From Clostridia bacterium (lineage in GTDB: Bacteria > Bacillota > Clostridia > TANB77 > CAG-508), in NCBI GenBank assembly GCA_017530505.1, contig JAFXMI010000043.1, positions 1 to 50,693 of the forward strand: DNA of 50,693 bases. Reading direction: 5' to 3'. This document shows positions 27,463 through 34,698 of the stretch, in pieces. The position numbers were made by a program, and so were the translations under genes. The stretch's first letter is position 1. Every line of letters starts with the position of its first letter. The notes under the pieces were generated by a model. That model searched no databases. It was not told where the DNA came from and saw only the letters and a program-made list of their open reading frames with translations.

Positions 27463-27798
27463 CTATTTTTCCTCCTTTGTATATGTATATATTTTTCTAT
27501 TTTTCTTAAATTTTATATATCTTAATATTATCTCTCCAATTTGCTCTCCACCAATTCTTTTAGTTATTGGAATAGACACAATTGTTGGAATCTTTAAAGC
27601 TCCAATTGCCCAACCCAAAAGACCACAAATTCCCATTGCTATTAATCCAGGAATTTTCATACCAAGTGCTGAAAAGCCAAGGAAAAATAAAGCTCCTACT
27701 CCCGCTCCAATTGAAGTAGATATTAATGACTTAAATGTAAAAATATATAAAATTCTTGTTTCACCCTTATAATTTCTAGGAATATAATATGTTCCCAT
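27463..27798 (-). CDS. VirB3/PrgI-like membrane protein
   Basis: A 111-residue protein starting MGTYYIPRNYKG, with two membrane helices (about 24-45 and 49-68) and a basic C-terminus. The YxIPRNYKGE...F opening and double-helix topology match PrgI/VirB3-type T4SS proteins, which bind VirB4 at the membrane. The start is the ATG at 27798, 4 bases after AAAGGAGGA. An in-frame ATG nine codons upstream would overlap the preceding pilin gene and lacks a ribosome site. Confidence 0.7.
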   Translation of the reverse strand: MGTYYIPRNYKGETRILYIFTFKSLISTSIGAGVGALFFLGFSALGMKIPGLIAMGICGLLGWAIGALKIPTIVSIPITKRIGGEQIGEIILRYIKFKKNRKIYTYTKEEK

Positions 27799-27817
27799 AA
27801 GTTCCTCCTTTGTATTT

Positions 27818-28204
27818 TTATCCAATTGTACTAGATAGTAATCTAACTAAAATTGACCAAATTGAAAATCCACCAAAAATTATAATTCCAGCTACAGCTA
27901 AACCTATTAACTGTTCTTTTAATTTTGCTTGTTTTTCTGGAGATGAAACCATATATACAATTCCTATATAGCTTACCCCTCCAACTAAAACTCCTGCTCC
28001 AATATATACTAAAATTTTGCCAATTTGTGAAAAGCTTTCACCAATCGTATTTAACTCAGTTAGACTAGCCGTATGTGAACCTTTTTCTATAAATTTATTT
28101 GCATCTTCAAAATCAAGAGAATATACTGGTAAACTACTTACTAAACAATAAAATATTGTTAAAATTAGTATTAGAAATAATATCTTTTTTTTCTTTATTA
28201 TCAT
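27818..28204 (-). CDS. VirB2-like pilin paralogue 6
   Basis: A 128-residue protein with a signal-like N-terminus (KKKKILFLILILTIFY), a polar linker, a helix (GKILVYIGAGVLVGGVSYIG), the basic loop SSPEKQAKLKEQ and a last helix. It is the most divergent of six tandem pilin-like genes but keeps the loop and topology. The start is the ATG at 28204 after AGAGGTG; an upstream in-frame start lacks support. It has its own promoter (28245-28273) and begins the unit that encodes the rest of the machine. Confidence 0.7.
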   Translation of the reverse strand: MIIKKKKILFLILILTIFYCLVSSLPVYSLDFEDANKFIEKGSHTASLTELNTIGESFSQIGKILVYIGAGVLVGGVSYIGIVYMVSSPEKQAKLKEQLIGLAVAGIIIFGGFSIWSILVRLLSSTIG

Positions 28205-28244
28205 CTCATCACCTCTACTAATCATAATTAGACTATTATATTTT

Positions 28245-28273
28245 ATTATACATTAACCTTCAACATTTTTCAA
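28245..28273 (-). promoter_or_regulatory. Promoter of the main T4SS-like operon (pilin 6 onward)
   Basis: On the minus strand TTGAAA (28268-28273) and a perfect TATAAT (28245-28250) are 17 bases apart, 40 bases before the pilin 6 start. Confidence 0.8.
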
Positions 28274-28311
28274 CAATTTTCCTAATAATTTAACACTTGT
28301 AACAAAAATGT

Positions 28312-28345
28312 AAAAAAAGGCGCATTAAACTTAATTTAACACACC
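28312..28345 (-). terminator. Terminator after pilin 5
   Basis: The minus-strand RNA can form an 11-bp stem with several G-U pairs (arms at 28335-28345 and 28319-28329) followed by seven T. On the plus strand the pairs would be mismatched, so it works only for the pilin transcript. Confidence 0.7.
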
Positions 28346-28361
28346 CTATTTTTATAAATTA

Positions 28362-28757
28362 TTAATCAATTGTAGATGCAAAATTAGCAACTATTTGTAC
28401 TAAATTTACAGCTGAAAATAATATAATCGCACCAATAAGTAAAGGAGCTATTTGTTTCTTTACATCTGCTTTTTCATTAGGAGCAGCAAGCATATATTTT
28501 ATTCCAAGTACACTAATCATAATTAGGGAAATTGCAGTTCCAACTATTTGTATAAATCCAATTACAATATTAATTAATTCTCCTAATTTTCCAATTGATA
28601 CATTATCTTCTCCATTTTGTTGATAATCTTTAATTCCCTTCATTGCAGTTATTGCATCATCCATCGTTGGACTATCTGCATTAACAAAATTAGTAAAGCT
28701 TAGCAACATAAACAAAATTAAAAAACAAATTAAAATACTTATTATTCTAGTTTTCAT
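28362..28757 (-). CDS. VirB2-like pilin paralogue 5
   Basis: A 131-residue protein: signal-like N-terminus, linker (MDDAITAMKGIKDYQQ), helix ELINIVIGFIQIVGTAISL, loop AAPNEKADVKKQ and a final helix. The loop motif [A/S]-A-P-x-[D/E]-K-A-x-[I/V]-K-K is common to the tandem genes and to VirB2/TrbC-like pilins of Gram-positive T4SSs. It is the last gene before a terminator. Confidence 0.75.
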   Translation of the reverse strand: MKTRIISILICFLILFMLLSFTNFVNADSPTMDDAITAMKGIKDYQQNGEDNVSIGKLGELINIVIGFIQIVGTAISLIMISVLGIKYMLAAPNEKADVKKQIAPLLIGAIILFSAVNLVQIVANFASTID

Positions 28758-28779
28758 TATGGAAACCTCCTTTTATGGT

Positions 28780-29169
28780 TCATCTCCGAAATGCGGTTAA
28801 TGCGACTCTTTGTATTATTGTCAAAATTCCTGTAGCAGCAATTAGTATAAAAGCTCCAATTATATAATTAACAGCATATTCCTTAATAGTAGCTTTTTCA
28901 CTAGGAGCTGCTAACATTATTTTCATTCCAATAACTATGAGAATTATTATTGCAATAGCCAGACCTACAATTCTAACAGCTGTTACTGCATCTAATAATA
29001 GTTCAGATACGGCTATTTTTGTTTTTTCAATCTCCGGATTATCTAATTTTCCATCAAATTGTTTAACATTAAATTCTGCTAAAACAAAATTATTTAAAAC
29101 AACAGATAATACTATTAATACTATTAAAGAAACTAATATTTTATATGATTTTAAAGAAAAGAGTTTCAT
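28780..29169 (-). CDS. VirB2-like pilin paralogue 4
   Basis: A 129-residue protein starting MKLFSLKSYK, with a signal-like helix, linker, a helix ending IIILIVIGMKIML, loop AAPSEKATIKEY and a final helix with a basic end (TAFRR). The start is the ATG at 29169, 5 bases after GGAGG; an ATG five codons earlier overlaps the ribosome site. It is 22 bases from pilin 5. Confidence 0.75.
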   Translation of the reverse strand: MKLFSLKSYKILVSLIVLIVLSVVLNNFVLAEFNVKQFDGKLDNPEIEKTKIAVSELLLDAVTAVRIVGLAIAIIILIVIGMKIMLAAPSEKATIKEYAVNYIIGAFILIAATGILTIIQRVALTAFRR

Positions 29170-29237
29170 TATTACCTCCTCCATCTTTATAAATTTTGTG
29201 AAACATTTTGTTCAAAGCGCTTTTCTATAATTAATTA

Positions 29238-29654
29238 TTAAAAATTTCCAGCAAATTTTTGTATAATACCTAAAATTTGAGTAGAACCAAATAAAATTAA
29301 CGCACCAACTACAAATGGAATTGCATGTTTTTTTATTTCAGCTCTATCACCTGGAGCAGATATCATATATTTCATAGCAACAACAGTTAGCATAATTAAC
29401 GCAATACCTGTACCAATTATTCTAGTAATATGTAATATAGATCCAATAATATTTGTTACTTTATCGTTTAAATCTGTATCACCTTCAGCTTCAAACTGAT
29501 TTATATCCCATATTCCAGATGAGCCTCCAGATGGTTCCTCTGCATATTCTTCTGTGGGTTCCTGCTTACCATAAACAAAATTTATATTAGAAAAAATAAA
29601 TACAAATAATATAAAAAATACAAATAAATATCTAAATAACTTTCCAGATTTCAT
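29238..29654 (-). CDS. VirB2-like pilin paralogue 3
   Basis: A 138-residue protein with a signal-like N-terminus, then a longer acidic linker (EPTEEYAEEPSGGSSG) than its paralogues, helix VTNIIGSILHITRIIGTGIA, loop SAPGDRAEIKKH and a last helix. The start is strong by position, with a signal peptide directly at the N-terminus. It is closest to pilins 1 and 2 in the loop. Confidence 0.75.
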   Translation of the reverse strand: MKSGKLFRYLFVFFILFVFIFSNINFVYGKQEPTEEYAEEPSGGSSGIWDINQFEAEGDTDLNDKVTNIIGSILHITRIIGTGIALIMLTVVAMKYMISAPGDRAEIKKHAIPFVVGALILFGSTQILGIIQKFAGNF

Positions 29655-29712
29655 AATAATAATTTCCTTTCTTTTTACAATTTACTAAAAATTAAAATTT
29701 TACTATTACTAA

Positions 29713-30090
29713 TTAATCATTAAATTTATTAAAAAAGTCAACTAACATCTTTAAAATACCTGAAGAAGCAAATAATACTATTGCACCAATAATATATTGA
29801 ATTGAACTTTTTTGTATATCTGCCCTATCTCCAGGAGATGCAATCATATATTTCATACTTATAACCAAAATCATTATTAAAGCTATACCCATTCCTACTA
29901 TTCTAAAAACAGATATTACTATTACAGCAACTTTTTTTATAGGATCTGAAATCATGCCTTTTTCACTATTTTTACCATAATTAGATAAACTAAAATTTTC
30001 ATTATCAGCAAAGGAAATAGCTGTAAAAAAATTAAACATAATAACTAATGATAAAATAATTATTATCCACTTAAAAATCAGCTTTTTCAT
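29713..30090 (-). CDS. VirB2-like pilin paralogue 2
   Basis: A 125-residue protein with a signal-like helix ending near AISFADNENF, a helix AVIVISVFRIVGMGIAL, loop ASPGDRADIQKS and a last helix. AAAGGAGAAG precedes the start and a consensus promoter lies 31 bases upstream, so it begins the transcript for pilins 2-5. Confidence 0.75.
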   Translation of the reverse strand: MKKLIFKWIIIILSLVIMFNFFTAISFADNENFSLSNYGKNSEKGMISDPIKKVAVIVISVFRIVGMGIALIMILVISMKYMIASPGDRADIQKSSIQYIIGAIVLFASSGILKMLVDFFNKFND

Positions 30091-30120
30091 TGGTCTTCTC
30101 CTTTTGTATTTTATACTTTA

Positions 30121-30149
30121 ATTATACAACAAATTTCTACATTTTTCAA
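30121..30149 (-). promoter_or_regulatory. Promoter of the pilin 2-5 unit
   Basis: On the minus strand TTGAAA (30144-30149) and TATAAT (30121-30126) are separated by 17 bases. The spacing and hexamers are the same as in the pilin 6 promoter, which suggests co-regulation. Confidence 0.8.
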
Positions 30150-30245
30150 GAAACTTTTGCAAAGGTTTGGTAAACTTATTAATACTGTGCAGTACGTTGT
30201 TTAATGTACTTTTATGCAATAAGAATATTATACTTTTATATTGTA

Positions 30246-30286
30246 TAAAAAAAAGCGCTCTTTTCCTTTCAAAATCGAGCGCTTTT
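30246..30286. terminator. Terminator between pilin 1 and pilin 2
   Basis: A 10-bp perfect stem, AAAAGCGCTC (30251-30260) with its complement at 30277-30286, has an eight-T run on the minus strand just after the pilin 1 stop. Partial read-through would give more pilin 1 than downstream products. Confidence 0.85.
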
Positions 30287-30310
30287 ATGTAATTATTTTT
30301 TTCAATAAGA

Positions 30311-30688
30311 TTAAGTTGTAGTTGCTTGTATATTATTAGAAAAGTTCTTAATAATTCCTAAAATACCAGAAGCAGCAAATAATACTATAGCACCTACTAT
30401 ATATACAACAGCATGTTTCTTAATTTCAGCTTTATCGCCAGGAGCAGCAGAAATATACTTAATAGCCAAAACAATTAACATTATAATAGCAACACCAGTT
30501 CCAACTATCTGAGCAATATTAATTATACTTCCAACTACATTTGTAACACTACCACTAGCACCTGTGTTATCTACAACATTTTTAAACTGATTAATGTCTA
30601 ATCCATCTGAAAAAACATTTCCTACAAGAGATACTACAAAAACGATGGCAAGTAACATAACAACTATTTTAATCATTTTCTTTGTCAT
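30311..30688 (-). CDS. VirB2-like pilin paralogue 1
   Basis: A 125-residue protein: MTKK, a signal-like helix (about 6-25), linker DINQFKNVVDNTGASGS, helix about 51-78, loop AAPGDKAEIKKH (81-92), second helix about 93-114. This is the VirB2/TrbC pilin plan. The start is the ATG at 30688, 7 bases after AAGGAGG. It has its own promoter and terminator, so it is probably the major pilin of the set. Confidence 0.8.
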   Translation of the reverse strand: MTKKMIKIVVMLLAIVFVVSLVGNVFSDGLDINQFKNVVDNTGASGSVTNVVGSIINIAQIVGTGVAIIMLIVLAIKYISAAPGDKAEIKKHAVVYIVGAIVLFAASGILGIIKNFSNNIQATTT

Positions 30689-30725
30689 AATAAAATCCTC
30701 CTTTTTCTCTTCTACACTTATGTTA

Positions 30726-30754
30726 AGTATACCATATTTTTCAAAAAAAATCAA
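30726..30754 (-). promoter_or_regulatory. Promoter of pilin 1
   Basis: On the minus strand TTGATT (30749-30754) and TATACT (30726-30731) are 17 bases apart. The start near 30719 gives a leader of about 30 nucleotides that carries the AAGGAGG site. Confidence 0.75.
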
Positions 30755-30864
30755 GCTACTAACATAAATATTTTCGCTTCGATATTTTTATATTAACATA
30801 TTGAATTTTTTTTGTAAATAGATTTTTTAAAAAATCTTGCTTTTTTTGTCGAAAACTTTTATAA

Positions 30865-32115
30865 TTATTTTAATTTATATTTATTTTTCTTATTTTTAGG
30901 CATTATAACTATAGAAAATACAAGTAATATTCCTCCAATAATTATAAGATATATACTTATCATTGAATGTTCTACATCACTTCCAGCTATTAATTCTGAT
31001 GTATACTCTATTTCATCAACATTGTATTTTATTGTACCTATAACTTGACCTTTTAAAATAGGTGCTAATATTTTTTCTTCATATACAATTTCTGGTTTAA
31101 TATCCTCTGCCAATATATCTTTATTTTTAAGTACAATAATAGAATCTTTAATATTTACATCTAATTTTTTTGTAGCTTTTGTTGCGTTTTTAATTTCTAT
31201 TTCATCTATTTTTGAATCTTTTTCTTTTAAAGTAATTTTTTCATAATTATTATAATCGTAATTAAATAAATCTATTGAATCTAAAAATCTATAACTTAAC
31301 CCTTCTTCTGTTAATTCACAGTTTAGAACAACATTAATAAATTCAAGACCATCTTGAGATGCACATGAAATCAAACAGTTCCCAGCTTGGCTTGTAAAAC
31401 CTGTTTTTATTCCGATTGCATTTTTATAATAATAATTATCTGCTCTATTACTGTTATTATAAATAATTAATTTGTTTGTATTTGTAAATGTTCTATTATT
31501 TTCTGGATAAACTTCTGTTGGTGGTAGAGAAAATTTAGTAGTAGAAACAATTTTTCTAAAAGTATCATTTTTCATAGCTTCCCTAGCAATTAAATATAAA
31601 TCATAAGCTGTTGAATAATGTCCATCATTATGTATTCCATTTGGGTTAACAAAATGTGTAGTTTTACATCCGAGTTCCTCTGCCCTAGTATTCATCATTG
31701 TTGCAAAACTTTCTACTGATCCTGCAACATGTTCTGCTAAAACATTTGCTGCTTCATTTGCAGAAGGTAGCATTAAAGCATATAGCAAATCTTTAACTGT
31801 TATTTCCTCTCCAACCTGCAAATTTGCATTTGAATATCCATTTGGTACAGCTTTAATTGCTTCATAGCTTACAGTTTCTTTTTCATCAAGGCTACAATTT
31901 TCTAAAACTAAAAGAGCTGTCATTACTTTAGTTGTAGATGCAGGAAACATTTTTTCATAAGCATTTTTTTCATAAACAATTTTTCCCGTAGAAATTTCTA
32001 CGGATATAGCTGCTTTTGCATTTATATTTGGTTCTAATGCAAAAGAGCTTTTACAAAATATAAGACTTGAAATTATTAAAATAAAAATAACAAATATTTT
32101 GTTTTTATTTTTCAT
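30865..32115 (-). CDS. D-alanyl-D-alanine carboxypeptidase (PBP5/DacA family)
   Basis: A 416-residue penicillin-binding protein that trims the terminal D-Ala from peptidoglycan stem peptides outside the membrane. It has an N-terminal signal peptide (to about residue 27), the catalytic S60-T-T-K63, S118-A-N120 and K237-T-G239. A strand-rich C-terminal domain follows, then a C-terminal membrane helix (about 385-405) with a basic end. Length and order are normal for the DacA/DacF family. It lies upstream of the T4SS-like genes on the same strand, but 180 bases and a separate promoter divide them. Confidence 0.92.
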   Translation of the reverse strand: MKNKNKIFVIFILIISSLIFCKSSFALEPNINAKAAISVEISTGKIVYEKNAYEKMFPASTTKVMTALLVLENCSLDEKETVSYEAIKAVPNGYSNANLQVGEEITVKDLLYALMLPSANEAANVLAEHVAGSVESFATMMNTRAEELGCKTTHFVNPNGIHNDGHYSTAYDLYLIAREAMKNDTFRKIVSTTKFSLPPTEVYPENNRTFTNTNKLIIYNNSNRADNYYYKNAIGIKTGFTSQAGNCLISCASQDGLEFINVVLNCELTEEGLSYRFLDSIDLFNYDYNNYEKITLKEKDSKIDEIEIKNATKATKKLDVNIKDSIIVLKNKDILAEDIKPEIVYEEKILAPILKGQVIGTIKYNVDEIEYTSELIAGSDVEHSMISIYLIIIGGILLVFSIVIMPKNKKNKYKLK

Positions 32116-32611
32116 AACAGCTTTTTCCTTCCATATTCTTTTCTTGTATATTTATTTAAATATTTTTTCATAGTTCACTAAAGCCATCAATACGCTATCC
32201 AAAGTTTTAATTAACTGTAACTTCTTTTTTTATATATATTTATAATACTTTATAAAAAACAAAAATTCAATATATCTTCTTTTTTATTTTTGAAATTATA
32301 TTTAATTTTTGAATTATTACTAATTTATATTTATCTTTCTTGTTTTCTTATTTATACTTTTTTATTTTTCTTGTTTTTTCTTATTATCCTATTTTTTTAT
32401 TATATTACTTATAGCATTAAAACTCATGGACTTTATAATAAATAAGAATATCCAAAAGCTTCAAGCATATTACATAAAAATATTTTAACCGTACAGTTTA
32501 TCTGCCAAATCAAATTTCGTATAAATTGCTAGCTCTATATATTAAAAAACAGCTATTTTAGTTTAGATAAAAATTTTGAAATAATTTTAATAAAAATTTA
32601 AGGAGGTTATT
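32116..32611. other. Gene-free divergent intergenic region
   Basis: About 500 bases of very AT-rich sequence separate the divergent carboxypeptidase and comEA genes. It has long pyrimidine runs (about 32285-32400). I see no convincing gene, RNA structure or strong consensus promoter; promoters for both flanking genes should lie here. Confidence 0.5.
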
Positions 32612-33310
32612 TTGATAAAAAATTTAAATAAAAAAGTTTTAAAAATTTCTATTTTTATAATAATTACAATTATTTGTATTGCATATTATATTAAAGATAC
32701 TAATAATGAAAATATATTAAATGAAAACATTTTTCTAAATAATTTAACTACAGAAAATATTTTTACAAATAATAGTAGTCCAAATTCAAATAATGAATTA
32801 CTTTTAGAATCTGCTGAAAACAATTTAATTAAAATAAAAGTACATATTATTGGAGAAGTTAATTCTCCTGGGCTTTATGAATTAGAAGAAGGAGCTAGAA
32901 TATACGATCTAATTCTAATTGCTGGAAATACAACACAAAATGCTGATTTAAACAAAGTTAATCTTGCTTATCAGTTATCTGATGGAGAAAAAATTTATAT
33001 TCCTAGTATATTTGATGACAATTCTACATATATTTATAATGATGCTGGTGAAAACGTAATCTCTTCTTCAAATATTAAAACCACTACTAATAGTTCAAAT
33101 TCAGCGGGAAAAATTGGAAAAATAAATATTAATAAAGCCAGTTTAGAAGAACTAGAAACAATTTCTGGAATAGGTTCAAGTTTAGCACAAAAAATAATAG
33201 AATATAGAAATTCAAACGGAAAATTTAGTTCTTTAGAAGATCTTAAAAATGTTTCTGGCATAGGCGAAAAAAAATATAACTCTATTAAAGAAAAAATTAC
33301 ATTAAATTAG
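32612..33310 (+). CDS. comEA: ComEA-like competence DNA-binding protein
   Basis: A 232-residue protein with an N-terminal membrane helix (about 10-27), an N/S-rich linker, an SLBB domain (IKVHIIGEVNSPGLYELEEG) and a C-terminal double helix-hairpin-helix (KININKASLEELETISGIGS, then LEDLKNVSGIGEKK). ComEA binds incoming double-stranded DNA at the cell surface and passes it to ComEC. The start is TTG at 32612, 5 bases after AAGGAGG. No comEC follows in this window, so the gene stands apart from its usual partner. Confidence 0.9.
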   Translation: MIKNLNKKVLKISIFIIITIICIAYYIKDTNNENILNENIFLNNLTTENIFTNNSSPNSNNELLLESAENNLIKIKVHIIGEVNSPGLYELEEGARIYDLILIAGNTTQNADLNKVNLAYQLSDGEKIYIPSIFDDNSTYIYNDAGENVISSSNIKTTTNSSNSAGKIGKININKASLEELETISGIGSSLAQKIIEYRNSNGKFSSLEDLKNVSGIGEKKYNSIKEKITLN

Positions 33311-33349
33311 ACTAAAGATTATGAATTCAAAGTAAAAATATCTTTTTTT

Positions 33350-33427
33350 AATTCAGTTACAAATTCACAGCTGATACTAATTTATTAAAAGCTGAAAGAA
33401 ACACATACCATGAAGTGTAACTGAATT
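33350..33427. repeat. Inverted repeat downstream of comEA
   Basis: AATTCAGTTACA (33350-33361) is the exact inverse of 33416-33427. The interior starts with AAATTCACAGCTG, close to the end of the neighbouring MITE-like element, so this is probably a related, older copy. Confidence 0.55.
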
Positions 33428-33429
33428 TA

Positions 33430-33673
33430 GTTACAATTCACAGCTTATTTAATAAATTAGGTTACGATATAATTATTTTTGAAAAAAGCGCATTGATAGT
33501 GAGCAAGTTAGAAATTCTAATAAATTTTATGGAAAGAGTTCAAGACTTGTCCTTGGAAGGGTGCCATAAAATTTATGTGAATTTTTTTACGCAGTTCAGC
33601 TTGAACGAGCATTTTTGAAAAAATTATTATATCGTAACCTAAGAAATAAGTTTAAAAGACTGTGAATTGTAAC
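33430..33673. mobile_element. MITE-like non-autonomous element with 7-bp target duplication
   Basis: The ends GTTACAATTCACAG and CTGTGAATTGTAAC are exact inverses. The similarity continues inward for about 60 bases (AGGTTACGATATAAT on the left, ATTATATCGTAACCT on the right). The element is flanked by GAATTTA on both sides (33423-33429 and 33674-33680), which is a clean target-site duplication. It has no open frame. Its centre forms a 13-bp stem (ATAAATTTTATGG at 33520-33532 with 33564-33576). Related ends occur at 6605, 38900 and possibly 49194. Confidence 0.75.
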
Positions 33674-33711
33674 GAATTTATAAATTCACTATATAAAATA
33701 TTGAAAATCCC

Positions 33712-33740
33712 TTGACTTTCTATATATAACATAGTATAAT
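33712..33740 (+). promoter_or_regulatory. Promoter of tRNA-fMet
   Basis: TTGACT (33712-33717) and TATAAT (33735-33740) are 17 bases apart, ending 17 bases before the tRNA. Confidence 0.85.
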
Positions 33741-33757
33741 TTGTTTGTTGTATTTAT

Positions 33758-33833
33758 CGCGGGGTGGAGCAGTTGGCAGCTCGTTGGGCTCATAACCCAA
33801 AGGTCGTAAGTTCGAGTCTTACCCCCGCAACCA
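33758..33833 (+). tRNA. Initiator tRNA-fMet (anticodon CAT)
   Basis: The sequence starts CGCGGGGTGGAGCAG, has anticodon stem-loop GGGCTCATAACCC with the three G-C pairs typical of initiators, T-loop GTTCGAG and ends CCCCCGCAACCA with CCA encoded. The unpaired first C against A before the discriminator is the hallmark of bacterial initiator tRNA. Confidence 0.97.
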
Positions 33834-33853
33834 GTGTTTTTAATGTCAAAAGT

Positions 33854-33886
33854 AGCTCGTATCTAATGATACGGGCTGTAATATTT
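33854..33886 (+). terminator. Terminator of tRNA-fMet
   Basis: AGCTCGTATC (33854-33863) pairs with GATACGGGCT (33868-33877, one G-U) and is followed by a T-rich tract. Confidence 0.8.
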
Positions 33887-33928
33887 TTATTATTAATATA
33901 TATGTTTTTGTATTTTAAAAAAATTTTA

Positions 33929-34093
33929 TTAAAAATAAAAATCCTGCAACCCCATGTTTACAATAGATGAAGATTTTACAAAACCACCTACTCCAATAAA
34001 TACTGACATCATAATAGCTGATTTAAAACTAGGCATTTTAAACCATTTAATTAAATAATACATACTAAGGGTACTAAACATATAAAGCAACAT
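33929..34093 (-). pseudogene. Possible remnant of a membrane-protein gene
   Basis: A 54-codon minus-strand frame reads like real protein (YMFSTLSMYYLIKWF, then SAIMMSVFIGVGGFVKSSS) with a hydrophobic segment. It has no ribosome site and stops abruptly at lysine- and phenylalanine-rich codons. It may be a leftover piece of a larger membrane protein. The family is not recognised and chance cannot be excluded. Confidence 0.25.
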
Positions 34094-34210
34094 ATAATAG
34101 TATTATAATGTAAACACTTAAATATGTAAAGAAAAATTTTACTGTTAAAAAAAGCTACTGTTCAGCAATATTTAAATAGTATACGCTAAAAGTATAAGGT
34201 TTTATATTAA

Positions 34211-34265
34211 AAAAAACGTACTTTTGTATAGCTTTTTATTAGCTTTATCCCAAAATACGTTTTTT
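34211..34265. terminator. Bidirectional terminator downstream of the 111-residue gene
   Basis: AAAAAACGTA-TTTT pairs with AAAATACGTTTTT (one bulged C) over a loop of about 25 bases. It lies 95 bases downstream of the minus-strand stop at 34360. Confidence 0.6.
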
Positions 34266-34359
34266 AGTATGTATATATGCAATATTAACGCTATTATTTT
34301 AATTCTTTTTTAAAATATTTTTAAACAAAATATATTTATTTTAGAAAATATTCCTATGC

Positions 34360-34695
34360 TTATGTTTTTTTATTTCCAAAAATATCATTAGGATTAAATT
34401 TTTTTCTTTTTTCCGCTTCTTCTTCTATGAAATTTTTTCTCTTATAGTAATCAATTTCCTGTTTTCTTTTAGAATCAGCCCAATAATTATAATCAATCCA
34501 ACATAAGAAATCCATTGCTTCTTTTGAAATATTATTCTCATTAAACAAATCATTTTTATTAATTCTAGTTTTAAATGATTTATTTCTTTTTTTTATTATT
34601 TGATTTAAAACATTTTCAGGAATTCTCATTACAGTAATTTTATCCATATAGCTTAAAATTTCATATACTTCTTCATACATATCTTCATTAGACAT
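34360..34695 (-). CDS. Unknown 111-residue protein
   Basis: A small, charged, helical protein (MSNEDMYEEVYEILSYMDKI..., DFLCWIDYNYWADSKRKQEI) ending in FNPNDIFGNKKT. It has no membrane helix and no recognised motif. It starts 3 bases after the stop of the preceding 284-residue gene, so the two are co-translated and may form a functional pair. Confidence 0.6.
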   Translation of the reverse strand: MSNEDMYEEVYEILSYMDKITVMRIPENVLNQIIKKRNKSFKTRINKNDLFNENNISKEAMDFLCWIDYNYWADSKRKQEIDYYKRKNFIEEEAEKRKKFNPNDIFGNKKT

Positions 34696-34698
34696 TAT

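Noticed and set aside
27818..30688. Tandem small membrane proteins as bacteriocins or holins
   Set aside because: The shared loop motif, signal-like N-termini and position before VirB3/VirB4 genes fit VirB2-type pilins much better.
33764..33970. Frame running through tRNA-fMet
   Set aside because: It begins inside the tRNA sequence and crosses its terminator; it is not a gene.
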